Shown piece after piece: positions 14,838 to 21,593 of a DNA stretch of 23,314 nucleotides. The first letter of the stretch is position 1, and each line of letters opens with the position of its first letter. Location of the stretch: positions 1 through 23,314 of the IMG/VR virus record IMGVR_UViG_3300013099_000093; one strand, written 5' to 3'. The notes under the pieces were generated by a model. That model saw nothing but the letters and a program-made list of their open reading frames with translations, ran no database searches and was not told the DNA's origin. This DNA comes from a virus. A program made the position numbers and the translations under genes.

Positions 14838-15080
14838 TCCCAAAATGACTTCTTGGGTTCTCTCAGTTTTCTTGCCAATAAAGCACAAGACATCTGCCAC
14901 CCAGAAACAACAAACAAACTTCCACCAGAGGGCATCTGTGATAGTGACATCCATAAAAACAGACGGTGCCGCACCAAGCCAGATTGCCCGTGAATTAATA
15001 AAAAACCAGATAACAAAGCGTTTCAAGCGACCTGCGGTCGCAGCGGTTTCCCGATACTCTTTAATGTTTTCTGTACTCAT
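14832..15080 (-). CDS. Small membrane protein in cassette block
   Basis: This 82-residue protein starts at the ATG at 15080, with GGAG 6 nt upstream (MSTENIKEYRETAATAG). A longer reading from 15128 lacks support. A basic segment (RLKRF) leads into hydrophobic residues at about 20-40 (FVIWFFINSRAIWLGAAPSVF) and 51-64 (WKFVCCFWVADVLCFIG), suggesting two membrane passes with a charged cytoplasmic end. I do not recognise the family. Holin-like size and topology are possible but no lysin gene is adjacent. Its TAA stop lies inside the R'' box of the complete attC, a classic cassette feature. Confidence 0.65.
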   Translation of the reverse strand: MSTENIKEYRETAATAGRLKRFVIWFFINSRAIWLGAAPSVFMDVTITDALWWKFVCCFWVADVLCFIGKKTERTQEVILGR

Positions 15081-15101
15081 TATTTTCTCCAAAATTATGG
15101 G

Positions 15102-15137
15102 GTTAATACCACAGGCCCCTGAACTCAAACGTTATGC
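15102..15137 (-). other. attC half-site at the end of the 65-aa gene
   Basis: On the minus strand GCATAAC-GTTTGAGTT-CAGGGGC has the R''-spacer-L'' lengths (7-9-7) of the complete attC at 14778-14837, and its spacer closely resembles that of aadA1 (GCTTGAGTT). The matching L'-R' half is missing. The gene's TAA is within GCATAAC. A second core-like 7-mer, GTTAATA on the plus strand, lies at 15102-15108. Confidence 0.5.
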
Positions 15138-15329
15138 GTCTTCCGGTGAAAACTCTTTGCACATATCGTGTATTTCCTCAACCCCCCACTGTAAGCCCTC
15201 GCGGTGTATGGCATCCGTTAGCGGTAGTTTCGCAGTTTGCAAGTAGTTTTCACATTTTGCTTTTATCTCGCATAACAAGTAAATTAACTCAGACTCGCGA
15301 GCACCTGCGTTTTCTTGTGATCCTGTCAT
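15132..15329 (-). CDS. Small hypothetical protein in cassette block (65 aa)
   Basis: This 65-residue soluble, mostly helical protein starts MTGSQENAGARESELIYLL. It contains CEIKAKCENYLQTAKL and GLQWGVEEIHDMC and ends in an acidic tail. AGAGGGG lies 5 nt before the ATG. I do not recognise the family. Small orphan proteins of this kind are common in integron cassettes. Its TAA stop is embedded in an attC half-site (GCATAAC). Confidence 0.65.
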   Translation of the reverse strand: MTGSQENAGARESELIYLLCEIKAKCENYLQTAKLPLTDAIHREGLQWGVEEIHDMCKEFSPEDA

Positions 15330-15362
15330 CTTGTCCCCTCTGCTTTAGTTGGTTGCCAGCTT

Positions 15363-15393
15363 GTTAGGCTCGCAGGTTATTAGGGCGTTATGC
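15363..15393 (-). other. attC half-site at the end of the ASCH gene
   Basis: On the minus strand GCATAAC is followed by a 9-nt spacer and ACCTGCG (R''-spacer-L'' lengths). No pairing L' or R' follows. The ASCH gene's TAA lies in GCATAAC. A second, exact RYYYAAC core (GCCTAAC, plus GTTAGGC at 15363-15369) begins 24 nt further on. Confidence 0.45.
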
Positions 15394-15729
15394 CTCTTGA
15401 ATCTTACCAAGTTGCAAAATATAAACTTCCTGTTCTGGTGGTGCGCCCCATTCAACTATGCCAAGGCTACGCATGATGCCCTTCAGTTTTACAAACATTT
15501 TAGGGCTATCTTTCGAGTACCCATTGCGGAAACAAATTGTGTCATACTTCTTATTCAGTCGTTTGTTCCAGTACGGCTTTATTTCTCTATATTCTTCTAT
15601 CTTTACTCCTGATTTAATCATATCAAACCATTTCTTTTTCAGGGTAAGATGAAGAATTTTGCCATAACAAGGCGCTTCAGTGGAACCCAAGCAGCGCGGC
15701 TCTTCGGTTGGTCTTTCTTGCTTTTCCAT
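15388..15729 (-). CDS. ASCH/PUA-like domain protein
   Basis: This 113-residue protein is recognisable by LHLTLKKKWFDMIKSGVKIE, then EEYREIKPYWNKRL and YDTICFRNGYS. This is the pattern of the ASCH (PUA-like) fold, in which Lys and Glu residues of the K-x-x-E-Y-R-E-I-x-P-Y-W segment line the ligand cleft. ASCH proteins bind RNA or modified nucleosides; some are amidohydrolases on N4-acetylcytidine. Small prophage and cassette versions have no established role. The first 20 residues are poorly conserved in appearance, so initiation could be later, but AGGAGC precedes this ATG. Its stop lies in an attC-like core. Confidence 0.75.
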   Translation of the reverse strand: MEKQERPTEEPRCLGSTEAPCYGKILHLTLKKKWFDMIKSGVKIEEYREIKPYWNKRLNKKYDTICFRNGYSKDSPKMFVKLKGIMRSLGIVEWGAPPEQEVYILQLGKIQEA

Positions 15730-15755
15730 GTCTCTTGCTCCTGCTAAATTCGTCG

Positions 15756-15792
15756 GTTAAATGCTTGGGTCAACTGAGCTGAAACGTTATCT
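15756..15792 (-). other. attC half-site at the right border of the cassette block
   Basis: On the minus strand AGATAAC-GTTTCAGCT-CAGTTGA has 7-9-7 spacing, and AGATAACGTTT is identical to the start of the complete attC (14837-14827). The stop of the 78-aa gene is in AGATAAC. A second exact core, GTTAAAT on the plus strand, lies at 15756-15762. No L'-R' half is present. Confidence 0.5.
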
Positions 15793-16023
15793 TTCTTCCA
15801 ACCTCACCAAAACATCTTCCATCATCGCATAGCGGGTAACATCCTTCCATACCCAGGCCGTCCAGACATCCTCAAATTCATCTGAATAATAAAGGGTCTC
15901 TCCATCCTCTCCCAAAAAAACCAGGGCACAATCAGATCCCTCTTTTGTCTCAACCTCGACCAGCATATTACCCTCCGGAGTCTCTCCATTGGGTACACGC
16001 CAGGTGACCAGTGTTTTCATCAT
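15787..16023 (-). CDS. Small acidic protein, unknown function (78 aa)
   Basis: This 78-residue protein is acidic (VEVETKEGSD, LGEDGETLYYSDEFED) with a tryptophan-rich centre (VWTAWVWKDVTRYA). The first ATG overlaps the upstream stop (ATGA) and AGGGG lies 7 nt before it, so its 5' end belongs to the phage operon. Its stop codon is in an attC-core-like AGATAAC, so its 3' end is the right border of the cassette block; the last codons may come from the inserted DNA. I do not recognise the family. Confidence 0.65.
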   Translation of the reverse strand: MMKTLVTWRVPNGETPEGNMLVEVETKEGSDCALVFLGEDGETLYYSDEFEDVWTAWVWKDVTRYAMMEDVLVRLEER

Positions 16024-16670
16024 AATTCACCCCTCATCATCCGCAAATCTTCCATATCAATGCCGGTAATATCTCCATAAATCATCCCCTCGGCAAACTT
16101 CCAGGCCAGAGCATGCAGGTCGACCCCATGATCTGCACCATTTCCACTACCACCAGCCTCTCTCAGCCTGTCATTTTTAACTTCAAGGGCCCCGATTTTA
16201 CCGGTGGCGTCTGCCAGAGAGATAGTCGCTGATTCAAGCTGCTCCCGCAATTTCCTAATTGTTTTATTCGCCGCTGTAACATCCCCGCCACCATCGCCCT
16301 GGGGAAAACTGTCAAACTCCCTCAATACCTCAACAACCATCTCCGGCCTTTTACTGCACATCCCCCTCAGCATCCCGCATGTAGGACAAACAAGTTTACC
16401 TTGAGTATTTCTAAGATTTGCCTGCCGACCACACTGTTTACATTCTCCAGGTTTATCTGTAGCCACTTCGCCCTCCTGTTTTTCTTTTTTAATATCCATT
16501 ATGGTGAGTTCTTTCGGCCTGGTTTGCCCCGCGCACCGAAAACAAAACTGATATGTCGGTACACCACTCGAATTCGCCTCTCTTTTTGCCTTGCATATCG
16601 CCAGAAAAGCATCTTCCGAAAGCGTTGTTTTAAGCCCCATCGTTGCAGGGCATTGTGCCTGTAACTGCAT
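16020..16670 (-). CDS. Zinc-ribbon and coiled-coil protein, unrecognised (216 aa)
   Basis: The likely start is the ATG at 16670, with GCGGGG upstream; a reading from 16685 depends on TTG. Two cysteine modules are visible: C26 with C43-x-x-C46, and C77-x-x-C80 with C95-x-x-C98 (CKQCGRQANLRNTQG then LVCPTCG), the second a clear zinc ribbon. Residues about 130-170 are a coiled coil (RKLREQLESATISLADATGK). The protein may bind nucleic acid as an oligomer. It lies after the terminase and HTH genes, so control of late expression or packaging is conceivable, but this is inference. Confidence 0.65.
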   Translation of the reverse strand: MQLQAQCPATMGLKTTLSEDAFLAICKAKREANSSGVPTYQFCFRCAGQTRPKELTIMDIKKEKQEGEVATDKPGECKQCGRQANLRNTQGKLVCPTCGMLRGMCSKRPEMVVEVLREFDSFPQGDGGGDVTAANKTIRKLREQLESATISLADATGKIGALEVKNDRLREAGGSGNGADHGVDLHALAWKFAEGMIYGDITGIDMEDLRMMRGEL

Positions 16671-16674
16671 ACAA

Positions 16675-16893
16675 CTACCCCGCAATCAAGCCGTCAATAA
16701 ACCGGTCAACATCAGCCACATCAACCCATCCCCTCTCATCACGCAGCCGCTCAAGACATTTCTGCAGCCTGAAAAGCTCAGCTGTAATCGCGTTCATCCT
16801 GTCATTAACTGGACCGTCAACAGTATGAGCCGAAACATGGATCATCTGCTCAATAAGACCGCACACCCCGACAAACTTCTTTTCATCCGCCAT
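16675..16893 (-). CDS. Small helical protein, unknown function (72 aa)
   Basis: The ATG at 16893 overlaps the preceding stop (TGATG) and has GGAGGG 4 nt upstream; a start at 16905 would have no such site. The protein (MADEKKFVGVCGLIEQMIHV) is helical, with AITAELFRLQKCLERLRDERG suggesting a short coiled coil. No family is recognised. It sits between a small HTH protein and a zinc-ribbon protein and is probably co-translated with both. Confidence 0.6.
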   Translation of the reverse strand: MADEKKFVGVCGLIEQMIHVSAHTVDGPVNDRMNAITAELFRLQKCLERLRDERGWVDVADVDRFIDGLIAG

Positions 16894-17159
16894 CACTCCC
16901 TCCACCTGTCTTTATCAATTTTTATAGACCGCACATAGTCCGCCAGCTCGGCAGCCAGCAGCCGCAGGCCGCGGCCGCCAGGATTGCGGCTGTACCCGTG
17001 CAGATCACCGCATTTAACCAGATCATAGACCTTGCGCTTTGAGCAGGAGAGGATCCTGGCCGCCTCCGCCGGAGCAACCAGCACAGACTCCTCCAGCACC
17101 TCACGCTTATACCCCTCCACATCGCTCCCCATCATCCGCCGCTGTACGATCTCATCCAT
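16893..17159 (-). CDS. Small HTH DNA-binding protein (excisionase/MerR-like)
   Basis: This 88-residue protein starts at the ATG at 17159, overlapping the end of the large terminase by 8 bp, with GGGGTG upstream. Residues about 29-85 are a winged helix-turn-helix of the excisionase (HTH_17) type: VAPAEAARILSCSKRKVYDL, KCGDLHGYSRNPGGRGLRL, then ELADYVRSI. Such proteins act as recombination directionality factors or regulators. No integrase is nearby, and the place directly after the terminase suggests a regulator or packaging-site binder, so excisionase function should not be assumed. Confidence 0.75.
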   Translation of the reverse strand: MDEIVQRRMMGSDVEGYKREVLEESVLVAPAEAARILSCSKRKVYDLVKCGDLHGYSRNPGGRGLRLLAAELADYVRSIKIDKDRWRE

Positions 17160-19053
17160 CAATTTTCACCCCGCGTGAATAAACCTTTCTGGCAGGCCCC
17201 GACTCCCCAGGGCGCCGCCGGTTCCGTATCTGCAGGATGTCGGCAGCTGCCATCCCGTAGACCCCTATATCCCAATGGTGATTCGGTTTATTTTTCGGAC
17301 AGAGCCACCAGCCATGATCATCCTGGTACTCGGCACACATCTGCTTTGCATAATCCTGGCCCACATCTGCATGCAGGTGGAAAGCACCAGGATCACCCGG
17401 CTCAATATTCAGCTTTCTGGCCAGCTCGTTTTTATAGAGCGTTACATTCAGCGTATAAAGCACCAGCCCCCCTGGGATAGGTATCTTTTTGCCCCGCGGG
17501 CCGGGATAATAGTCAAGCCGTGTTGCATTCCAGGGCTGATCCATGGACCGCCGCCCTTTTACCGGCTTAAACATCGGATTTGTACGGCAGAACTCATACA
17601 CTTCGACGGTCCGCGAGTGTTTCGGGTTATTCGGGTTGGTACCGCCGCCGGAATCGATAAACGCAGCCTGAACCCGGTAATTTTTCTCATCCGCATCGAG
17701 CCATTCCTTTGCCGCAATATCGACCAGGTGGCCAAAAGACATGACAAAACCATGGTCAATCCGCCAGGACTCCAGATCCCGGCCGTATCCCCAGGCCACC
17801 ACCTGGTAGTAAAACCCGAGCCGCTGGGTATCAACCATCATGGTCAGACAGCTTATGCCTCTCGGCACCACCCGCCGCGGCATCGATTTGTCCACCAGCC
17901 GCAGAATATGGTCTGTATCACGATCCTGCTGCTCATGGATATAATCAATCGCCTCATAACCGTTGGCCCAGGCAACACGCTCGGCAACAGAACCATCCTG
18001 GGCATTCAGCCAGGCGGATGCTATCTCCGAAAGAGGAATATCGAGACACTCCCAGGCCCGATGGTGAAATCCTATCCTGGTCGGCCTTGACAGCTCATCG
18101 CCTTTTATGCAAAACCATCGACCGGCGCGGATCCCGCTCTCCCGGTCTGCATCATCCCACTGCACCCCGCACTCGTTGCAGCCGTAAAGGACCATGCCGC
18201 CTGCATCGATCGATTCGCCGGTGGCCCCATCATCCATGACCAGGTGATCTCCATCCATCTTTATTAAAGATTTGCAATGCGGGCAGCAGACGCGATATTC
18301 CCACACCTGGGCGCATGCCATCATCCCCTTATGGATAAATAATCCGGCAGGAGTGGAGGCAAAAAACCGTTTATAGCGGCCCTTATAGGTACGGTTCCGC
18401 TTTTTAATAAGGGTAATCGGGTCGGCTTCTTTACCTGCCATGGGCGGATATTTATCCACCTCATCACCGAAACAGTGTTTTGCCGACCAGGTCGCCATGG
18501 CCGATGCCGAATTGGCATGAGCCGGAAAGATCGTCATGCCATGACTCAGCTTTATCCGGGCCAGCGACGTGTCATCCTGTTTTTTAGAGAGATATCTGGA
18601 CAACCTGGATGATGACAAAAGCATCGGTTTAATCTTCCCGCCCGTGATCTTGGCCGCGGTGTCTTCTGTCGGCATCAGGTAAAATACATTTCCCGGTTCG
18701 CAGTCTATGCACCAGGAGAGGCAGTTCATCATAGTGTTGGTCTTGCCCGACTGTTCAACCCCGCAGAACCAGATCTCACGAACATGGGATAGCCCAAAGG
18801 AATCCATAATTTTTACCGTGTGCGGCGCATACTCATGACGCCATGGCCCCATATGGGCACCGTCGGTAACAATCCTGTATTTTACAGCATGTTCAGAGAC
18901 TTTTATCTTCTCAGCAGTTTTCAGCCGCCGCCTGATGACCAGCGGTATCTTTGGCAGCACATACTTACGCCCGAAAATCGACTCTTGATGGACGGACGGC
19001 ACCCAGGGCGGCAGTGGTATCGTTTTTTTATCTGTAAACAGCTGCTGCTCCAT
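17152..19053 (-). CDS. Terminase large subunit, GpA family
   Basis: This 633-residue (ATG at 19053) packaging motor cuts concatemeric DNA and pumps it into the prohead. Numbered from a GTG one codon earlier: Walker A GVEQSGKT is at 99-106, Walker B FGDEVD at 196-201, and coupling motif FASTPAG at 232-238. A zinc knuckle lies at 258-296 (CPHC and CNEC). Nuclease aspartates probably include D409 (MVDTQ), D468 (FIDSGGG) and D596 (HHWDIGVYG). All catalytic motifs look intact. The ATG is preferred over the GTG because AAGGGG sits 7 nt before it. It overlaps the small-terminase stop (TGATG). Lambda gpA is a family relative of similar length. Confidence 0.95.
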   Translation of the reverse strand: MEQQLFTDKKTIPLPPWVPSVHQESIFGRKYVLPKIPLVIRRRLKTAEKIKVSEHAVKYRIVTDGAHMGPWRHEYAPHTVKIMDSFGLSHVREIWFCGVEQSGKTNTMMNCLSWCIDCEPGNVFYLMPTEDTAAKITGGKIKPMLLSSSRLSRYLSKKQDDTSLARIKLSHGMTIFPAHANSASAMATWSAKHCFGDEVDKYPPMAGKEADPITLIKKRNRTYKGRYKRFFASTPAGLFIHKGMMACAQVWEYRVCCPHCKSLIKMDGDHLVMDDGATGESIDAGGMVLYGCNECGVQWDDADRESGIRAGRWFCIKGDELSRPTRIGFHHRAWECLDIPLSEIASAWLNAQDGSVAERVAWANGYEAIDYIHEQQDRDTDHILRLVDKSMPRRVVPRGISCLTMMVDTQRLGFYYQVVAWGYGRDLESWRIDHGFVMSFGHLVDIAAKEWLDADEKNYRVQAAFIDSGGGTNPNNPKHSRTVEVYEFCRTNPMFKPVKGRRSMDQPWNATRLDYYPGPRGKKIPIPGGLVLYTLNVTLYKNELARKLNIEPGDPGAFHLHADVGQDYAKQMCAEYQDDHGWWLCPKNKPNHHWDIGVYGMAAADILQIRNRRRPGESGPARKVYSRGVKIDG

Positions 19054-19622
19054 CACTCAACCCCTTTTTCAAACTGCACACTGATCGCGGATCCTGCAAC
19101 CTCGTTAAAAGCCTGACTGATAACCTCATCCACAAAACCGAAAACTTCCTGACTTCTGTCCTGCTTTCCGGCAGCAGAGAGAACAATCTCACCCTGCTTG
19201 ACATAAATATGATGCCGGATGCAGTCCCGCAGCGTACCGATCAGCCCGGCCATGGCCGACCAGGCATCCTCCGCATGCAGCCAGTCCTTATCCTCCTCCC
19301 GCCGCATCTTCTCCGCCTTCATCTCGGCAATATCGGCATCAGCCCGATTTTTCCGGTGATCATCCTCACGCGTGCTGATTGGTACATCGGCCACGACCCC
19401 GGATACCAGCTGCTGGCCATAGAGAATCACCTGGTACTTACTCACCGTGCCGTCACTGCCAACAGAGGGAAACCCGGCCTTGCAGTCCTGATAAAACTTG
19501 CCGGTTGAAATTTTATAGCCGTTATCCTGCAGCCAGGTCAGCGCCTTTTTCCTGGACTTGTACCGCTCGGACACCCCGCCATCTAATTTTTTACCGGCCC
19601 CCTGGGCACTGTTTTTTTTCAT
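19053..19622 (-). CDS. Terminase small subunit candidate
   Basis: This 189-residue protein starts at the ATG at 19622, 4 nt after the stop of the 78-aa gene; an in-frame reading from 19676 would overlap that gene by 50 nt. The N-terminal part (KKALTWLQDNGYKISTGKFY onward) looks like a winged helix-turn-helix as in Nu1-type small terminases, which recognise the packaging site. The middle is a charged helix (DIAEMKAEKMRREEDKDWL) and the C-terminus would oligomerise or contact the large subunit. The call rests mainly on position directly before the GpA gene plus domain layout. Confidence 0.75.
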   Translation of the reverse strand: MKKNSAQGAGKKLDGGVSERYKSRKKALTWLQDNGYKISTGKFYQDCKAGFPSVGSDGTVSKYQVILYGQQLVSGVVADVPISTREDDHRKNRADADIAEMKAEKMRREEDKDWLHAEDAWSAMAGLIGTLRDCIRHHIYVKQGEIVLSAAGKQDRSQEVFGFVDEVISQAFNEVAGSAISVQFEKGVE

Positions 19623-19626
19623 ACCA

Positions 19627-19863
19627 TCACCCACACTCACCAGATCGCCTCTTTTCCATCTCAGATAAACACTCAAGAGACCGCTTAACGACCTGCTGCA
19701 GACGATTAAAATTATTTGCCGGGATCACATAGCTATCAGGCTCACTGGCATGCAGATCCCCGGCAATAGGCTCCGCCACTTCAACCACATGGCGCGCAGT
19801 AAGCAGCAGCTCATCAGCGCTCTTTGCAGCATCGATACACCCGTCAAACATATCCATTTCCAT
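19627..19863 (-). CDS. Small hypothetical protein between primase and terminase (78 aa)
   Basis: The ATG at 19863 overlaps the primase stop (TGATG), so translation is probably coupled. The protein (MEMDMFDGCIDAAKSADELL) is helical, with an amphipathic C-terminus (FNRLQQVVKRSLECLSEMEK). No family is recognised. Its location between the replication and packaging genes does not indicate a role. Confidence 0.65.
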   Translation of the reverse strand: MEMDMFDGCIDAAKSADELLLTARHVVEVAEPIAGDLHASEPDSYVIPANNFNRLQQVVKRSLECLSEMEKRRSGECG

Positions 19864-21299
19864 CAGCTCACCACATAATGGCCGCGCAGCCTGGCGGCCT
19901 TAACAAGTTTTCCCGGTTTACTTACCGGCTGACAGTGCACGCAGGAATAACCACCATTATCCCCCTTTAAAAAGAGCATGCCGAAACAGAGCGGACAGCC
20001 CCGCAGCCCAGGCTCAACCTGCAGATAATTATCACTGCGGCCAGTACTATCACTGGCGCCAGGATCCGCATCCTCACCCTGCAGGAGCTCTTTCTCACAC
20101 TCTCTATTTTCGGCTACCCCTTCCCCCCGTCGGTTATCACCAGGGGAAAAGGCCAAATCCTGAGAATTACCGGCTGTATCAGGCACCAGCCCGGCCTCGA
20201 TCCAGACCGAAAGATCTCCGCCCAGCTCGGCATAGTTGCCGGGATCCTTGCCGTCCGGTACCGGCCAGTATTTTGCCTGGCGATAATCTTTTTTCCAGGC
20301 GGCAATGGCCAGAGGACCTGGGCCCGGCTTTCCGTCCGCCTGGCTGTCGGCATCGAGTGCCACCAGGATAACAGGAGCCGACGACAGATCAGCCCGCAGT
20401 GATTCAGGCACTCCAGCCGAAACAGTGCCCAGGGCGATAACCATCACCGACTGATTAGCAGCTGCCACAGCAATGGCATCAAGCTCAGACTCAACAATCA
20501 CCACGCCGCGTATTTTTCCGGCCTGACGGACAACTCCGCGCATTTGTGCCTGCGGCCGGATAACCATGGGATGAGTTCCGCTGCCCTGGATCCAGACATA
20601 TTTCAGTTTTGACAAAAACTTTTCCCGCGCTGCCTGGTCCCTGCGAACCCGGATCCGGTGGATGTCTCCATGCCTGGTAATAATCGGGATAATCAGGCCG
20701 CCAGGCACCCACAGTTTATTTTTGCCATCCTTATCCTTTAAACCGATGGATGATCGGCCGATCTGCCGGTCATGATCCAGCCAACCGAGCCGAAACATGT
20801 CCACTGCAGCCCCATCAATACCGCGTGCCTCAAGCCAGCTGAGTACGTCTGTTTTTCCCTTTATCTCTTCTGCAGCCTGGTCGACCAGGTCAGATCCCCA
20901 CTGCTGCCACTTTTTTTCAGGGTTTTTAATGGATGGTGTTGGCAGTGAGAGTTTTTTTACCGGAGCAGGAGCAACAGACTGCCGGTACCGCCTTTTCCCT
21001 CCTCCTGACCCTTGCCCGCTGCCAAGCCGACAGCTGTCAGCCACCGAGCACGATGTCGCCCGGCATTCCCGGCCAGCCTCTTCATGGGCCTGCGGGCAGC
21101 TCATCCCCTCCATTTCCCGCAGCCAGGTGATGATGTCCCCCTTAAAATCGCAGGAATAACACTTAAAGCCGCCATCATCGCGGATATTGAACTTGTCAGA
21201 ATTAGAGGATCCGCCGCACTTCGGGCACGGGCCGACATACTTCCCGCTTTTTCTTTTAAGATTATAACGATCAGAAATAGCATTCAGGATATGATCCAC
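19863..21299 (-). CDS. Phage primase with N-terminal zinc ribbon and TOPRIM domain
   Basis: This 478-residue enzyme would make RNA primers for phage DNA replication. It starts at GTG with GAGG 7 nt upstream. The N-terminal CHC2-type zinc ribbon uses C25, C28, C47 and C50 (PCPKCGG then CYSCDFKGD). A TOPRIM domain follows at about 263-330, with catalytic Glu270 (VVIVESELDA) and the Asp pair D316/D318 (ALDADS). An unusual second zinc ribbon lies at the C-terminus: C435, C438, C453, C456 (GCPLCFG then YSCVHCQ). The helicase is a separate gene upstream, across a candidate origin. In many phages these activities are fused. Confidence 0.9.
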   Translation of the reverse strand: MDHILNAISDRYNLKRKSGKYVGPCPKCGGSSNSDKFNIRDDGGFKCYSCDFKGDIITWLREMEGMSCPQAHEEAGRECRATSCSVADSCRLGSGQGSGGGKRRYRQSVAPAPVKKLSLPTPSIKNPEKKWQQWGSDLVDQAAEEIKGKTDVLSWLEARGIDGAAVDMFRLGWLDHDRQIGRSSIGLKDKDGKNKLWVPGGLIIPIITRHGDIHRIRVRRDQAAREKFLSKLKYVWIQGSGTHPMVIRPQAQMRGVVRQAGKIRGVVIVESELDAIAVAAANQSVMVIALGTVSAGVPESLRADLSSAPVILVALDADSQADGKPGPGPLAIAAWKKDYRQAKYWPVPDGKDPGNYAELGGDLSVWIEAGLVPDTAGNSQDLAFSPGDNRRGEGVAENRECEKELLQGEDADPGASDSTGRSDNYLQVEPGLRGCPLCFGMLFLKGDNGGYSCVHCQPVSKPGKLVKAARLRGHYVVS

Positions 21300-21327
21300 T
21301 GTACGGCCTCAATTGTTAAAGTTTTTT

Positions 21328-21586
21328 GCAAGTCCTCAAGTCCTAAGCAAGTCCTAAACAAGTCCTAAACATAACTACCTAATATATAAACATATGTTAC
21401 GTATATAGGACTTAATGACTAAATATGTACACGCGTATATGGGAAAGTTTTTTTTATTATTTTTTTTATCCATGTGCGTGTGCGCGGGAATTAAGTCCTT
21501 AAGTCCTAAATTGATATTATATTGAATAATTGCAAATAATTAAGTCTAGGACTTGCTTAGGACTTGCCTAGGACTTGAGGACTTAA
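21328..21586. other. Candidate replication origin: mirror-symmetric AAGTCCT iterons around an AT-rich core
   Basis: AAGTCCT occurs at 21330, 21338, 21349, 21360, 21493 and 21501. The reverse, AGGACTT, occurs at 21407, 21548, 21559, 21570 and 21578. The outer groups have start spacings 8-11-11 and 11-11-8, and the inner copies at 21407 and 21501 are also exact mirror positions about 21457. The two outer arms of about 42 bp match in inverted orientation with about three differences. The centre (21448-21469) is nearly all A/T. It lies between the primase and helicase genes. Confidence 0.65.
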
Positions 21587-21593
21587 TAGCTAT

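Larger units (their letters stand above)
14320..15792 (-). mobile_element. Integron-cassette-like accessory block in the phage operon
   Basis: The block spans four complete genes (ASCH protein, 65-aa protein, membrane protein, Dam), each with its own ribosome site and none overlapping the next. Elsewhere in this operon most genes overlap. Its DNA is more A+T-rich by eye. Five consecutive stop codons, counting the 78-aa gene at the right edge, lie in a 7-mer reading GTTAT[C/G][T/C] on the plus strand (14320, 14831, 15131, 15387, 15786). This is the core-site type of integron attC. One junction has a full 60-bp attC. No integron integrase is in the window, so insertion was probably by an enzyme acting in trans (inference). 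Confidence 0.65.

Noticed and set aside
16893-17159. HTH protein considered as proof of an integrase/excisionase module
   Set aside because: No integrase gene or attachment site is visible in the window, and the gene is coupled to the terminase, so only a DNA-binding role is supported.
17275-18090. Plus-strand open frame (271 codons) opposite the large terminase
   Set aside because: The terminase on the other strand has all catalytic motifs. The antisense frame has shadow-like composition and no start signal.
21328-21586. AAGTCCT repeats considered as a CRISPR array
   Set aside because: Seven-base units with 1-4 nt between them in opposite orientations do not fit repeat-spacer structure.
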